From contig NZ_CP029188.1 of the NCBI RefSeq assembly GCF_003097515.1, forward strand, positions 1,598,501-1,662,500: DNA of 64,000 nt, written 5' to 3'. The stretch is from Streptomyces tirandamycinicus. GTDB taxonomy: Bacteria > Actinomycetota > Actinomycetes > Streptomycetales > Streptomycetaceae. A model generated the notes under the pieces. That model was not told the DNA's origin. It saw only the letters and a program-made list of their open reading frames with translations, and did not search any database. A program made the translations under genes and the position numbers. This document shows positions 9,102-17,953 of this stretch, in pieces (position 1 is the stretch's first letter; every line of letters begins with the position of its first letter).

Positions 9102-9165
9102 GACGGCGGTACGGGAACGGCCGGGACGCAACTGACTGCGTCCCGGCCGTTCCCGTACCGCCGTC
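9102..9165. terminator. 29-bp perfect inverted repeat, bidirectional terminator
   Basis: The arms 9102-9130 and 9137-9165 are perfectly complementary over 29 bp, with the loop ACTGAC. The structure separates the convergent plus-strand hypothetical gene and the minus-strand der operon. Fragments of the right arm (CGTACCGCCGTCTTC) are repeated at 9155-9185. Confidence 0.9.
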
Positions 9166-9329
9166 TTCTCGTACCGCCGTCTTCCCGTACGGCCCGTCCC
9201 GTACGCCGCCCCGTTCCGGGCGCCGCGCCCGTCCCGTAACGCCGTGGCGCCGTCCCGCCGGGGCCGTACGCGAGACGCGCCCCTCGCGCCCTACTTCCTC
9301 GCCCTGCGTCGTGGCCCCGCTTCTTGGCC

Positions 9330-10778
9330 CTACTTCTTCCTGGACCGCTTCTCGCGCACCCGCACGGAGATGTGGATCGGGGTGCCCTCGAAGCCGAACT
9401 CCTCACGCAGCCTGCGCTCCACGAAGCGGCGGTAGCCGTGCTCCAGGAAGCCGGAGGCGAAGAGCACGAAACGCGGCGGCTTCGTGCCCGCCTGCGTACC
9501 GAACAGGATGCGGGGCTGCTTGCCGCCCCGGATCGGGTGGGGGTGGGCCGAGACCAGCTCGCCGAGGAAGGCGTTGAGCCGGCCGGTCGGCACCCGGGTC
9601 TCCCAGCCCGCCAGCGCCGTCTCGATCGCCGGGACCAGCTTCTCCATGTGGCGGCCGGTGCGGGCCGAGACGTTCACCCGGGGCGCCCAGGAGACCTGCT
9701 GCATCTCGGTCTCGATCTCGCGCTCCAGGTAGTAGCGGCGCTCCTCGTCGAGGGAGTCCCACTTGTTGTACGCGATGACGAGGGCGCGGCCCGCCTCGAC
9801 GGCCATGGTGATGATCCGCTGGTCCTGGACGGAGATGGACTCGCTGGTGTCGATCAGTACGACGGCGACCTCGGCCTTCTCGACGGCGGCCGCGGTGCGC
9901 AGCGAGGCGTAGTAGTCCGCGCCCTCCTGGAGGTGGACGCGCTTGCGGATACCGGCGGTGTCCACGAACTTCCAGGTGGTGCCGCCGAGTTCGATGAGCT
10001 CGTCGACCGGGTCTCGGGTGGTGCCGGCCGTCGCGTCGACGACGACCCGCTCCTCGCCGGCGACCTTGTTCAGCAGGGAGGACTTGCCGACGTTGGGGCG
10101 GCCGATGAGAGCGATGCGGCGCGGCCCGCCGACCGTGGCACCGAAGGTCTGCGCGGGTGCGTCGGGGAGGGCCTTGAGGACCTCGTCGAGCAGGTCGCCG
10201 GTGCCCCGGCCGTGCAGGGCGGACACCGGGAACGGCTCGCCGAGACCGAGCGACCAGAGCATGGCCGCGTCCGCCTCGCCCGAGGGGCCGTCGACCTTGT
10301 TGGCCGCGAGGACGACCGGCTTCCCCGCCCGGCGCAGCAGCTTCACGACGGCCTCGTCCGTGTCGGTGGCGCCGACGGTGGCGTCCACGACGAAGACGAC
10401 GGCGTCGGCGGCCTCGATGGCGAACTCGGCCTGGGCCGCCACGGAGGCGTCGATACCGAGGACGTCCTGCTCCCAGCCGCCGGTGTCGACGACCTTGAAG
10501 CGGCGGCCCGCCCACTCGGCCTCGTAGGTGACGCGGTCGCGGGTGACGCCGGGCTTGTCCTCGACGACGGCCTCACGGCGGCCGATCATCCGGTTCACCA
10601 GGGTCGACTTGCCGACGTTCGGGCGGCCGACGACGGCGAGGACGGGCAGCGGGCCGTGGCCCGCCTCCTCGATGGCGCCTTCGACGTCCTCGAGGTCGAA
10701 GCCCTCCTCCGCGGCGAGCTCCATGAACTCCGCGTACTCGGTGTCGCCGAGTGCCCCGTGGTCGTGCTGGTCGTTCAT
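9330..10778 (-). CDS. der: Ribosome biogenesis GTPase Der (EngA)
   Basis: This double GTPase is needed for 50S ribosomal subunit assembly. The first G domain has GRPNVGKS at residues 51-58 and NKVD at 160-163. The second has GRPNVGKS at 226-233 and NKWD in its second half. A C-terminal KH-like domain ends in a basic tail ([10 protein letters not shown]). The ~45-residue acidic N-terminal extension before the first G domain is seen in actinobacterial members. At 482 aa it is of normal length. It is the last gene of the aroH-tyrA / cmk-plsC-der run on the minus strand. Confidence 0.97.
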   Translation of the reverse strand: MNDQHDHGALGDTEYAEFMELAAEEGFDLEDVEGAIEEAGHGPLPVLAVVGRPNVGKSTLVNRMIGRREAVVEDKPGVTRDRVTYEAEWAGRRFKVVDTGGWEQDVLGIDASVAAQAEFAIEAADAVVFVVDATVGATDTDEAVVKLLRRAGKPVVLAANKVDGPSGEADAAMLWSLGLGEPFPVSALHGRGTGDLLDEVLKALPDAPAQTFGATVGGPRRIALIGRPNVGKSSLLNKVAGEERVVVDATAGTTRDPVDELIELGGTTWKFVDTAGIRKRVHLQEGADYYASLRTAAAVEKAEVAVVLIDTSESISVQDQRIITMAVEAGRALVIAYNKWDSLDEERRYYLEREIETEMQQVSWAPRVNVSARTGRHMEKLVPAIETALAGWETRVPTGRLNAFLGELVSAHPHPIRGGKQPRILFGTQAGTKPPRFVLFASGFLEHGYRRFVERRLREEFGFEGTPIHISVRVREKRSRKK

Positions 10779-10851
10779 GAAGTCCGTTCCTCGTTCATTC
10801 GTGGTCGGTGGGCCGGGCCCGTGCGGCCGGGGCCCACTACTGGAGTCTCGC

Positions 10852-11496
10852 TCAGCGCCCGCTGAGGCGCCTGGCGTTTTCCAGGTGCGCGGTGAGCCGC
10901 TCCTGGATGTGGACGGTCGCCTCGTCGAGCGCCTTGCGGGTACGCCGCCCGCTGCCGTCGCCGGGCGTGAAGGGCTCGCCGAAGACGATGTCGAAGCGGC
11001 TGCGCAGTGGGGGCAGCGCCGGTATCAACCGTCCGCCGCGTCCGCTGCTTCCCAGCACGGCGACCGGGACGATCGGGGCCCCGGAGCGCACGGCGAAGTA
11101 CGCCAGCCCGGCGCGGATGGAGCCGAAGTCGCCACCGCCCCGGGTGCCCTCGGGGAAGATCCCGAGGACCCCGCCGCCGTCCAGGACGCCGAGGGCGCCG
11201 GTCACGGCGGTGCGGTCCGGGCCGGAGCGGTCCACCTTCAGCTGCCCGATCCCGGTCAGGAACGGGTCCAGGGGGCCGGCGAACGCCTCCTTCTTGATGA
11301 GGAAGTGCACCGGCCTGGGCGCCGTGCCCATGAGCATCGGGCCGTCGATGTTGTGGGCGTGGTTGACGGCGAGGATCACCGGCCCGGTGGCCGGCACCCG
11401 CCAGGCGCCGAGCACCCGCGGACGCCACAGCGTGTGCATCAGGCCGATGCCGATGGCCCGGCCGACGGCAGCGCCCCGCTCGGACGGTGAGGTCAC
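10852..11496 (-). CDS. 1-acyl-sn-glycerol-3-phosphate acyltransferase-like protein
   Basis: This is a PlsC-family acyltransferase, expected to transfer an acyl group to a lysophospholipid at the inner membrane face. The catalytic NHxxxxD box is NHAHNID (H46, D51) and the substrate-binding box is FPEGTR (114-119). At 214 aa it is typical of the actinobacterial form beside cmk. The GTG start at 11496 overlaps the cmk stop codon as GTGA, so translation is probably coupled to cmk. The exact acceptor is uncertain because several PlsC paralogues usually exist. Confidence 0.9.
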   Translation of the reverse strand: MTSPSERGAAVGRAIGIGLMHTLWRPRVLGAWRVPATGPVILAVNHAHNIDGPMLMGTAPRPVHFLIKKEAFAGPLDPFLTGIGQLKVDRSGPDRTAVTGALGVLDGGGVLGIFPEGTRGGGDFGSIRAGLAYFAVRSGAPIVPVAVLGSSGRGGRLIPALPPLRSRFDIVFGEPFTPGDGSGRRTRKALDEATVHIQERLTAHLENARRLSGR

Positions 11497-12173
11497 CGCG
11501 CGGCCCGCTTCTCCTCGACGAGAGCGACGACACACTCGATGACCTGCTGGAGCGTGAGATCGGTGGTGTCGACCTCGACGGCGTCGTCCGCCTTGGCGAG
11601 CGGGGAGGCCTTCCTGCTGGAGTCGGCGGCGTCCCGCCTGATCAGCGCCTCGCGGGTGGACGCGAGATCGGCCGCCTCCTTGCCCTTCAGCTCGCCGCTG
11701 CGACGGGCCGCACGCGCCTCCGGGGAGGCGGTGAGGAAGATCTTGACATCGGCGCCGGGGAGGACGGTGGTGCCGATGTCCCGGCCCTCGACGACGATGC
11801 CCTTCTCGGCGGCCGCGGCGATGGCCCGCTGCAACTCGGTGATCCGGGTCCGCACCTCCGGGACCGCGCTGACGGCGCTCACCTTGGAGGTCACCTCCCG
11901 GGTGCGGATCGGACCGGCGGCGTCCGCCCCGTCGACGCTGATCGCCGGGGCGAGCGGGTCCGTACCGGACTCGATCACCGGCTTGCCGCAGACGGCGGCG
12001 ACGGCCCCCGGGTCGTCCACGTCGATGCCGTTGGTCAGCATCCACCAGGTGATCGCCCGGTACTGCGCGCCGGTGTCCAGGTAGCTGAGGCCCAGCTCTG
12101 CGGCGACCGCCCTGGAGGTGCTCGACTTGCCCGTGCCGGAGGGCCCGTCGATGGCGACGATCACGGATTCCAC
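11493..12173 (-). CDS. cmk: Cytidylate kinase
   Basis: This enzyme phosphorylates CMP and dCMP with ATP, feeding CTP, dCTP and lipid precursors. The P-loop is GPSGTGKSS (residues 10-18). The NMP-binding part YLDTGAQYRAITW, the EGRDIGTTV segment and the lid region RRDAADSSR are all present. It has 226 aa, the normal length. It is translationally coupled to the downstream acyltransferase. A repeat-filled gap of about 250 bases separates it from tyrA upstream. Confidence 0.97.
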   Translation of the reverse strand: MESVIVAIDGPSGTGKSSTSRAVAAELGLSYLDTGAQYRAITWWMLTNGIDVDDPGAVAAVCGKPVIESGTDPLAPAISVDGADAAGPIRTREVTSKVSAVSAVPEVRTRITELQRAIAAAAEKGIVVEGRDIGTTVLPGADVKIFLTASPEARAARRSGELKGKEAADLASTREALIRRDAADSSRKASPLAKADDAVEVDTTDLTLQQVIECVVALVEEKRAAR

Positions 12174-12289
12174 GGTGTCGGAGACCTTCCTGAAGCTGGT
12201 GTGCGGGCAGGGCGGAGTGCCGAGGTGCCCTGCACAAGGTTACCGAGTGCGGGACGGGCCCCATGCACCGCTTCCCGGACCGGGCGGCA

Positions 12290-12415
12290 GGGTCCGGGAG
12301 GGATCCGCGACCGCGGGGCCGTGCCCGGGAGGGATCCGCAGGCGCGGCCGTGCCCGGGAGGCTTCCGCGGCCGTGCCCGGGAGGCTTCCGCGACCACGCG
12401 GCCGGGAGGCAGCAC
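12290..12415. repeat. Degenerate tandem repeat between cmk and tyrA
   Basis: The unit GTGCCCGGGAGGNTTCCGCG and variants (GGGAGGGATCCGC, CCGGGAGGCTTCCGCGGCC) is repeated about five times in 12290-12415. No open frame in it looks coding. It fills the gap between tyrA and cmk. Confidence 0.75.
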
Positions 12416-12424
12416 GCCCGTGGG

Positions 12425-13510
12425 TCACTGGCGCAGCGCCCAGCCCCGCTCCCGGAGCGCCGCCGACAGCACGGGGGCGGCCGAGGGCTCCACCATGAGC
12501 TGGACCAGACCCGCCTGCTGCCCGGTCGCGTGCTCGATGCGCACGTCCTCGATGTTGACGCCCGCGCTGCCCGCGTCGGCGAAGATCCGGGCCAGCTCGC
12601 CCGGCCGGTCGCTGATCAGGACGGCGACGGTCTCGTACACCGCGGGCGCGGCGCCGTGCTTGCCGGGGACCCGCTCGCGGCCCGCGTTGCCGCGGCGCAG
12701 GACGTTCTCGACCCCGCTCGCGCCGTCGCGCCGCTTGTCCTCGTCGGGGGACTGCAGGGCACGCAGGGCACGGACCGTCTCCTCCAGGTCCGCGGAGACG
12801 CCCGCGAGTACGTCGGCGACGGGGCCCGGGTTCGCCGTCAGGATGTCGATCCACATCCGGGGGTCGGAGGCCGCGATCCGCGTCACGTCGCGGATGCCCT
12901 GCCCGCACAGCCGCACCGCCGTCTCGTCCGCGTCCGCCAGCCGCGCGGCGACCATGGACGAGATCAGCTGGGGCGTGTGCGAGACCAGCGCGACCGCGCG
13001 GTCGTGGGCGTCGGCGTCCATCACGACGGGGACCGCGCGGCAGAGCGCGACCAGTTCCAGCGCCAGGTTGAGCACCTCGGTGTCGGTCTCCCGGGTCGGT
13101 GTGAGCACCCAGGGCCGTCCCTCGAAGAGGTCGGCGGTGGCCGCCAGCGGTCCCGACCGCTCCTTGCCGGCCATGGGGTGCGTACCGATGTACGCCGACA
13201 TGTCGACACCCAGCGCCTCCAGCTCGCGCCGCGGCCCGCCCTTGACGCTGGCCACGTCGAGGTAGCCGCGGGCGACCCCGGCGCGCATCGCCTCGGCGAG
13301 CGCCGCGGGCACATGGGCGGGCGGCACGGCGACGACCGCGAGGTCGACGGGGCCCTCGGGGGCGTCCTCGGTGCCCGCGCCGAGCGCGGCCGCGGTCCTG
13401 GCCCGGGCGAGGTCGTGGTCCGTGAGGTGCACGGCCACCCCCCGCCCGGCGAGCGCGAGGGCCGCCGAGGTGCCGATCAGGCCGGTTCCGATGACGAGCG
13501 CGGTTCTCAC
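12425..13510 (-). CDS. tyrA: Prephenate dehydrogenase
   Basis: This enzyme catalyses NAD-dependent oxidative decarboxylation of prephenate to 4-hydroxyphenylpyruvate in tyrosine synthesis. The Rossmann loop GTGLIGTS is at residues 8-15. The catalytic His region is IGTHPMAGKERSG. The all-helical domain follows, and from ~residue 290 there is an ACT domain (VAVLISDRPGELARIFADAG) that usually mediates tyrosine feedback. It has 361 aa. Its start overlaps the aroH stop by 4 nt, linking two consecutive steps of the pathway (chorismate to prephenate to HPP). Confidence 0.96.
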   Translation of the reverse strand: MRTALVIGTGLIGTSAALALAGRGVAVHLTDHDLARARTAAALGAGTEDAPEGPVDLAVVAVPPAHVPAALAEAMRAGVARGYLDVASVKGGPRRELEALGVDMSAYIGTHPMAGKERSGPLAATADLFEGRPWVLTPTRETDTEVLNLALELVALCRAVPVVMDADAHDRAVALVSHTPQLISSMVAARLADADETAVRLCGQGIRDVTRIAASDPRMWIDILTANPGPVADVLAGVSADLEETVRALRALQSPDEDKRRDGASGVENVLRRGNAGRERVPGKHGAAPAVYETVAVLISDRPGELARIFADAGSAGVNIEDVRIEHATGQQAGLVQLMVEPSAAPVLSAALRERGWALRQ

Positions 13511-13869
13511 TGGGCGATGTCCTTGCGGAGGGCGGCCGCGGCACCGAGGTAGACGTGCGCGATCCGGGACCTGGGCAGGTCGGACTCGATGTGGGCGAGT
13601 ACCCGTACGACCCGGGGCATCGCCCCGGCGATGTCGAGTTCCTGGGCGCAGATGAGCGGGACGTCGACGATGCCGAGGGCCCGCGCGGCGGCGGCCGGGA
13701 AGTCGCTGTGCAGATCCGGTGTGGCCGTGAACCAGATGCTGATGAGGTCGTCCGCCGTGAGCCCGTTGCGCTCCAGGATGGTGGTGAGCAGCTCACCGAC
13801 CTGCTCGTCCATGTGCCCGGCCTCGTCCCGTTCCAGCTGGACGGCTCCCCGGACGGCTCGTACCGCCAC
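13507..13869 (-). CDS. aroH: Chorismate mutase, AroH class
   Basis: This enzyme rearranges chorismate to prephenate. It is a monofunctional AroH-type enzyme of 120 aa: VRAVRGAVQLERDE at the N-terminus (with the active-site Arg), then ISIWFTATPDLHSDFPA, PLICAQELDIAGAMPRVVRV and HVYLGAAAALRKD. The GTG at 13869 follows GAGGAG by 7 nt. It overlaps tyrA by 4 nt, so the two form a tyrosine-branch operon. Confidence 0.96.
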   Translation of the reverse strand: MAVRAVRGAVQLERDEAGHMDEQVGELLTTILERNGLTADDLISIWFTATPDLHSDFPAAAARALGIVDVPLICAQELDIAGAMPRVVRVLAHIESDLPRSRIAHVYLGAAAALRKDIAQ

Positions 13870-14167
13870 CTTGCGCTCCTCCTCGGCGTCGACTCCGCGG
13901 CTCCGCTCCCGCGGATGCTCCGATCAGCCTAGTAGTGCCGCCCCGAGGCGACGCCGCGGCGGCCGGTCCGCGAGACGCGGGCGCGGCCGGCGCGGTCCGG
14001 CCGAGGGCGTTGCGGGGCGGATGCGCCGCTGCCCGGTGGTCAAATGTCGCCCACGGGGGCGCCTGCCGCCACCCGGGCGATCACCGGGCGTCGTTGCGGT
14101 GGACACGGGGTGTGACCTCGGCTTGGCTGGACATCCCACTGCCCGACCGTCCCCGCGGGAGTCGCCG

Positions 14168-14848
14168 ATGAAGCGCGCAGGGCCGCTGATCACGCTGTTC
14201 GCCGGACTGCTGCTCGGCATGTTCATGCTGTCGCTCAACGCCACGACCGGCGAGCCCGCTTCCACGTCGCCCGACCGGACGGCCGCGAGCCCGCCCGCGA
14301 GTCCGGCGCCTCCGACGGGCCCGGCCACCAGCCCCCCGGCGCAGCCGAGGGTGCCCGCGGTCCGGTCACCGTCCCCGACGCCCCCGGCGGACGCCAGGTA
14401 CGCGGGGCGCACCCGGGACGACCGGGCCTCCGTCGCCATCACGCTGCGCGAAGGCAAGGCGGTCGCCTACTACTGCGACGGCCGCACCCAGGAGGCGTGG
14501 CTGCGCGGCGACGTGGCGGCGGACGGCAGCATGCGGCTGAGGAGCAAGGCAGGGGCGACGCTCGACGGCACCGTGCACGACGACCGGGTCGACGGGACGG
14601 TCACGGTGCGGAACGCCGGCCATCCGTTCACCGCCGCCCGCGCGTCCGGGCCCGCCGGCGTCTACCGCGCCACCACCGAGGTGCGCGGAACCAAGGTCGA
14701 CGGCGGCTGGATCGTGCTCCAGAACGGCCGCCAGATCGGCATCGTCAGCCGCGACGGCGAGCCGGGCGCCGCTCCGCCGATCGATCCACGGACCGGCGCC
14801 GTCACGATCGACGGCGAACAGGTCACCGCCCGTCCCGTCACCCCCTGA
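14168..14848 (+). CDS. Exported, membrane-anchored protein of unknown function
   Basis: This 226-aa protein has one N-terminal hydrophobic helix (residues 7-24). A Ser/Pro/Thr-rich linker spans ~residues 28-75, and a small soluble domain follows (RASVAITLREGKAVAYYCDGRTQEAW, then short beta-strand-like repeats to the end). I do not recognise the domain; only one Cys is seen. It is probably anchored on the outer face of the membrane. The gap to the next gene is 20 bases, so it seems to form an operon with the DUF6529-like membrane protein and the Rieske protein, and may be an accessory partner. Confidence 0.75.
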   Translation: MKRAGPLITLFAGLLLGMFMLSLNATTGEPASTSPDRTAASPPASPAPPTGPATSPPAQPRVPAVRSPSPTPPADARYAGRTRDDRASVAITLREGKAVAYYCDGRTQEAWLRGDVAADGSMRLRSKAGATLDGTVHDDRVDGTVTVRNAGHPFTAARASGPAGVYRATTEVRGTKVDGGWIVLQNGRQIGIVSRDGEPGAAPPIDPRTGAVTIDGEQVTARPVTP

Positions 14849-14868
14849 ACGTCCCCGAGGTGCAATCC

Positions 14869-15465
14869 ATGAGTGTGGACCCCAACGCACGGGCCCGGGA
14901 CCTCCCACCCGGCGGACCGAACGGCCAGCCCCCGGGCGGCGCGGCCGTATACCTGGTACCGGTGCTGGTCGGAGCAGCGGTGGCGGTGGTCCTCGGGGTG
15001 TACGGCGCGCTCCACGAGCCGGCGGGGACCGCGTTCAACCTCGCCGGGTTCAGCAGCACGGGCGCGGTGAAGTCGTGGCTGGCCACGGCGGCGTTCGCGT
15101 GCGGACTGGGGCAGCTCGTCTCGGCGCTCGCGATGTACGGCAGGCTGCCGGGCGTGCGTCCGGCCTCCTGGACGCCGGCTCTGCACCGCTGGTCGGGGCG
15201 GGTGGCCTTCCTCCTCGCGGTGCCGGTGGCGGTCCACTGCCTGTACGCCCTGGGGTACCAGACGCAGAGCGCCCGCGCGGCGTGGCACTCGCTGCTGGGG
15301 TGCTTCTTCTTCGGCGCGTTCAGCACGAAGATGCTGTTGCTGCGCGTGGAGCGGCTGCCCGGATGGCTGCTGCCGGTCGCCGGCGGACTCGTCTTCGCCG
15401 CGCTCACGGTCCTGTGGCTCACCTCGGCCCTGTGGTTCTTCCGCACCTTCGGAGTGACGACATGA
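14869..15465 (+). CDS. DUF6529-like five-helix membrane protein, possible heme b carrier
   Basis: This is a 198-aa integral membrane protein with about five hydrophobic segments (26-47, 66-88, 110-128, 138-157, 165-190). H106, H123 and H140 lie in or next to helices 3 and 4, exactly 17 residues apart, a pattern reminiscent of heme-ligating His in cytochrome b561/ferric reductase-like proteins. H49 lies at the end of helix 1. I name it DUF6529 from memory of similar streptomycete proteins. Its stop overlaps the Rieske start as ATGA, so the two are co-translated and probably partners in electron transfer. Confidence 0.75.
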   Translation: MSVDPNARARDLPPGGPNGQPPGGAAVYLVPVLVGAAVAVVLGVYGALHEPAGTAFNLAGFSSTGAVKSWLATAAFACGLGQLVSALAMYGRLPGVRPASWTPALHRWSGRVAFLLAVPVAVHCLYALGYQTQSARAAWHSLLGCFFFGAFSTKMLLLRVERLPGWLLPVAGGLVFAALTVLWLTSALWFFRTFGVTT

Positions 15466-15929
15466 CGGACGGCAGGAGGGACGCCGTGGCCCGCCGGACG
15501 GTGGTACGGGCCGGGGCGGCGGGCGCACTGGCGGCGACGGCGGCAGGCTGCAGCCGCTACGGCGAGGAGAGCGGCGGCGGGACGTCCCCGCCTCCCGCGG
15601 CCGAGCGGACCGGCGGCACGGCTCCGCCGCCCGCGGACGGTGGCACGCGGCTCGGCACCACATCCGAGGTGCCGGAGGGCGGCGGAAAGGTCTTCACGGC
15701 CGAGAAGGTCGTGGTGACCCAGCCGGTGGCGGGGGACTTCAGGGCGTTCTCGGCCGTCTGCACCCACCAGGGCTGCCTCGTCGACAAGGTGGCGGACGGC
15801 ACCATCGACTGCCCCTGCCACGGGAGCGAGTTCGATGCCGCCGACGGAGCGGTGGTGAAGGGCCCGGCGACACGGCCGCTGGCGGAGAAGCGGATCATCG
15901 TGTCCGGGGACGAGATCCGGCTCGTCTGA
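15462..15929 (+). CDS. Rieske [2Fe-2S] lipoprotein, Tat-exported
   Basis: This is a 155-aa exported iron-sulfur protein. The twin Arg at residues 11-12, a short hydrophobic stretch and a lipobox-like AAGC ending at C30 suggest Tat export and lipid anchoring. The Rieske ligands are C100 and H102 (CTHQGC) and C117 and H120 (CPCHGSEF). C105 and C119 are placed for the stabilising disulfide of high-potential Rieske proteins. A Gly/Pro-rich linker (31-68) connects anchor and domain. It is co-translated with the membrane protein upstream, suggesting a small extracytoplasmic electron-transfer module. Confidence 0.92.
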   Translation: MTDGRRDAVARRTVVRAGAAGALAATAAGCSRYGEESGGGTSPPPAAERTGGTAPPPADGGTRLGTTSEVPEGGGKVFTAEKVVVTQPVAGDFRAFSAVCTHQGCLVDKVADGTIDCPCHGSEFDAADGAVVKGPATRPLAEKRIIVSGDEIRLV

Positions 15930-16148
15930 GGCCGGCGTGCCGAACTCCACGGCCGACCGAACTCCACGGCCGACCGGACCTCACCTCGATCGGCACTTCA
16001 CCCCCGCCCGGAGCTCCACCACCGACCGGGCCGAAGCCGCCCGGTCCGGCCGACCTCGTCACCGCCGCCCCGGCCTCTCCACCCGCGGCCGACGCACGGC
16101 GGCCCGGCGGACGGTCTGGACACGGGGCGCGCCGCGGCGTACCCCGAC

Positions 16149-16184
16149 TCGACAGGCAAGCGACTGCTTGCCTATTCTGCACTC
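16149..16184 (+). promoter_or_regulatory. Promoter and palindromic operator of the ArsR/VOC pair
   Basis: TCGACA (16149-16154) and TATTCT (16173-16178) are spaced by 18 bp and match -35 and -10 elements well. Between them lies the perfect inverted repeat AGGCAAGC-GACT-GCTTGCCT (16154-16173). The GTG start of the regulator is 7 nt after the -10, so the mRNA is probably leaderless and the regulator probably represses itself by occluding this promoter. Confidence 0.75.
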
Positions 16185-16487
16185 GTGGCCGACAACCTCT
16201 TCAGGGCCCTGGCCGACGCCACCCGCCGCACCATCCTCGACGAGCTCGCGGAGAGGTCGGGACAGACACTGTTCGAGATCTGTGCGCGCCTGAGCACGAG
16301 GCACGGGCTCGGCATCTCGCGCCAGGCGGTCTCCCAGCACCTCGCCGTGCTGGAGGCCGCCGGTCTGGTCGAGACCAGGCGGGAGGGCCGCTGCAAGTTC
16401 CACGACCTGAACACGGCTCCGCTGCGGCGGATCACCGAGCGATGGCCCGTGCCCCACGCGCCGAACCCGGAGGACAGCACCTCATGA
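16185..16487 (+). CDS. ArsR/SmtB-family transcriptional regulator
   Basis: This is a 100-aa winged-helix repressor: LFRALADATRRTILDELA, then the recognition region SRQAVSQHLAVLEAAGLVETRREGR and the wing CKFHDLN. It has no metal-binding ELCVCDL-type box, so it is more like the metal-independent members that accompany VOC or START-domain proteins. The start GTG is probably the first transcribed base. The stop overlaps the VOC gene start as ATGA. Self-regulation through the 16154-16173 palindrome is an inference. Confidence 0.9.
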   Translation: MADNLFRALADATRRTILDELAERSGQTLFEICARLSTRHGLGISRQAVSQHLAVLEAAGLVETRREGRCKFHDLNTAPLRRITERWPVPHAPNPEDSTS

Positions 16488-16876
16488 AGATCCATCTGAC
16501 CAGCGTCTTCGTCGACGACCAGGCCGAGGCCCTGCGCTTCTACACCGAGATCCTCGGCTTCGTGAAGAAGCACGACGTCCCTCTCGGCGAGCAGGACCGG
16601 TGGCTGACGGTCGTCTCACCCGAAGAGCCCGGCGGCACCGAACTGCTCCTGGAGCCCGCCCGCCATCCGGCCGCCAGGACCTACCGCGACGCGCTCGTCG
16701 AGGACGGCATCCCGCTCGCCCAGTTCGCCGTCGACGACGTGGCGGTGGAGTACGAGCGCCTGAGCGCCCTCGGCGTCCGCTTCACCCAGAAGCCCCTGGA
16801 AACGGGCCCGGTCACCACCGCCGTCCTCGACGACACCTGCGGCAACCTCATCCAGATCGCCGGCCTGCCGCAGTAG
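16484..16876 (+). CDS. VOC-family (glyoxalase/bleomycin-resistance-like) protein
   Basis: This is a 130-aa protein of two beta-alpha-beta-beta-beta units: HLTSVFVDDQAEALRFYTEILGF, and DDVAVEYERLSALGVRFTQKPL to DTCGNLIQIAG. Such proteins are metal-dependent lyases or dioxygenases, or bind and sequester drugs. The metal ligands would be the first-strand His (H4) and the late Glu/Gln positions, but N/Q at the end (GNLIQI) is atypical of glyoxalase I. It is co-translated with the ArsR regulator, so its substrate may be the inducer. Confidence 0.88.
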   Translation: MKIHLTSVFVDDQAEALRFYTEILGFVKKHDVPLGEQDRWLTVVSPEEPGGTELLLEPARHPAARTYRDALVEDGIPLAQFAVDDVAVEYERLSALGVRFTQKPLETGPVTTAVLDDTCGNLIQIAGLPQ

Positions 16877-16965
16877 GCGGGCGGCCCCGGCAACGGTCGG
16901 CCCCGGTGGGCGGCCGGCCGCGAACGGCGCTCTCCCGGACGGTCCGCTCCACCGCACCGGTTCGC

Positions 16966-17850
16966 TCAGGCTTCCCGCCCACCGGCGCCCGCGTGCGCAC
17001 CCACGATCGCCACCGCCTGCCCGCTCACCCGCACGCGCGGGTCCGCGGCGGAGGCTTCCACCCGGAGCAGGCTGGGCCGACCGAGATCCTCCCCCTGACG
17101 GATGGTGAAGGCACCGGAGGGCGGGAGAGCGCCGAGGGCGCGCAGGTAGCCGCCGAGGGCGGCGGCCGCGGCACCGGTGGCCGGATCCTCGACGACACCG
17201 CCGACCGGAAAGGGGTCGCGGGCGTGGAAGAGCCCTTCGGCCTCACGCCAGACCAGCTGGAGCGTGGTCCAGCCGTGACGGTGCATCACCTCCGCCAGAG
17301 CGTCGAAGTCGTAGTCGAGTGCGGCGAGACGCTCACGGGTGGCCGCGGCCAGGACCAGGTGCTCGTTTCCGCCGAAGGCGACGTGCGGGGGAAGCGCGGG
17401 GTCGAGGTCTTCCGGGGACCAGTGCAGGGCCGCGAGGGAGGCATGCACTTCCTCGTGACTCGCCGGCCGGGAGCGGGTGGGGACGCTGGTGAGCGTCGCC
17501 GTCACCGAGCCGTCCGGCTCTGCCGAGGTGTCCAGGGCGATCTCACCCACCGGCGTGCCGAAGGCGAGCGGGCCGGGGCCGATCCGCTCGGCCAGGGCCA
17601 CCGCGGTGGCGACGGTCGCGTGGCCGCAGAAGGCGACCTCGGCGAGGGGGCTGAAGTAGCGCAGCCGGAATCGGCGCGCCGGGAGGTCGGCGGCCGTGAC
17701 GAACGCGGTCTCCGAGTAACCGACTTCGGCGGCGGTGGCCAGCATGGCGGCATCGTCCAGTGCGGCCGCGTCGAGCACGACGCCGGCCGGGTTGCCACCG
17801 GCGGGGTCGGTGGTGAAAGCGGTGTAGCGAAGGGTCTCGGGGTGTGTCAT
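16966..17850 (-). CDS. PhzF-family isomerase/epimerase-like protein
   Basis: This is a cytosolic protein of 294 aa with the duplicated DAP-epimerase fold. The N-terminal GGNPAGVV and the catalytic Glu of YSETAFV (E47) are present, together with FCGHATVAT and, in the second half, EDPATGAAAAALGGYL. PhzF homologues isomerise small carboxylates; outside phenazine clusters the substrate is unknown. I prefer ATG 17850, 10 nt after an AAGGG, over ATG 17859. It is transcribed divergently from a LysR regulator, which is the likely controller. Confidence 0.9.
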   Translation of the reverse strand: MTHPETLRYTAFTTDPAGGNPAGVVLDAAALDDAAMLATAAEVGYSETAFVTAADLPARRFRLRYFSPLAEVAFCGHATVATAVALAERIGPGPLAFGTPVGEIALDTSAEPDGSVTATLTSVPTRSRPASHEEVHASLAALHWSPEDLDPALPPHVAFGGNEHLVLAAATRERLAALDYDFDALAEVMHRHGWTTLQLVWREAEGLFHARDPFPVGGVVEDPATGAAAAALGGYLRALGALPPSGAFTIRQGEDLGRPSLLRVEASAADPRVRVSGQAVAIVGAHAGAGGREA

Positions 17851-17909
17851 CGGGCTCATGCCCTTACCGTCACAGCACGCAACCATTTCCACAAACGATG
17901 GATATCGAT

Positions 17910-17922
17910 AGCGGTCATCGCT
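17910..17922. promoter_or_regulatory. Possible LysR-type dyad between phzF-like gene and regulator
   Basis: AGCG-GTCAT-CGCT lies in the 103-base divergent promoter region, which is relatively AT-rich. Its location and its short interrupted dyad fit a LysR recognition site, but it is weak evidence on its own. Confidence 0.35.
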
Positions 17923-17953
17923 GTTCCCGATGGTGGCGGTTATCGTCGGCGGC

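Noticed and set aside
9324..10865. Long plus-strand frame opposite der (513 codons)
   Set aside because: Shadow frame of a conserved GTPase gene; composition is repetitive Val/Asp/Gly/Arg.
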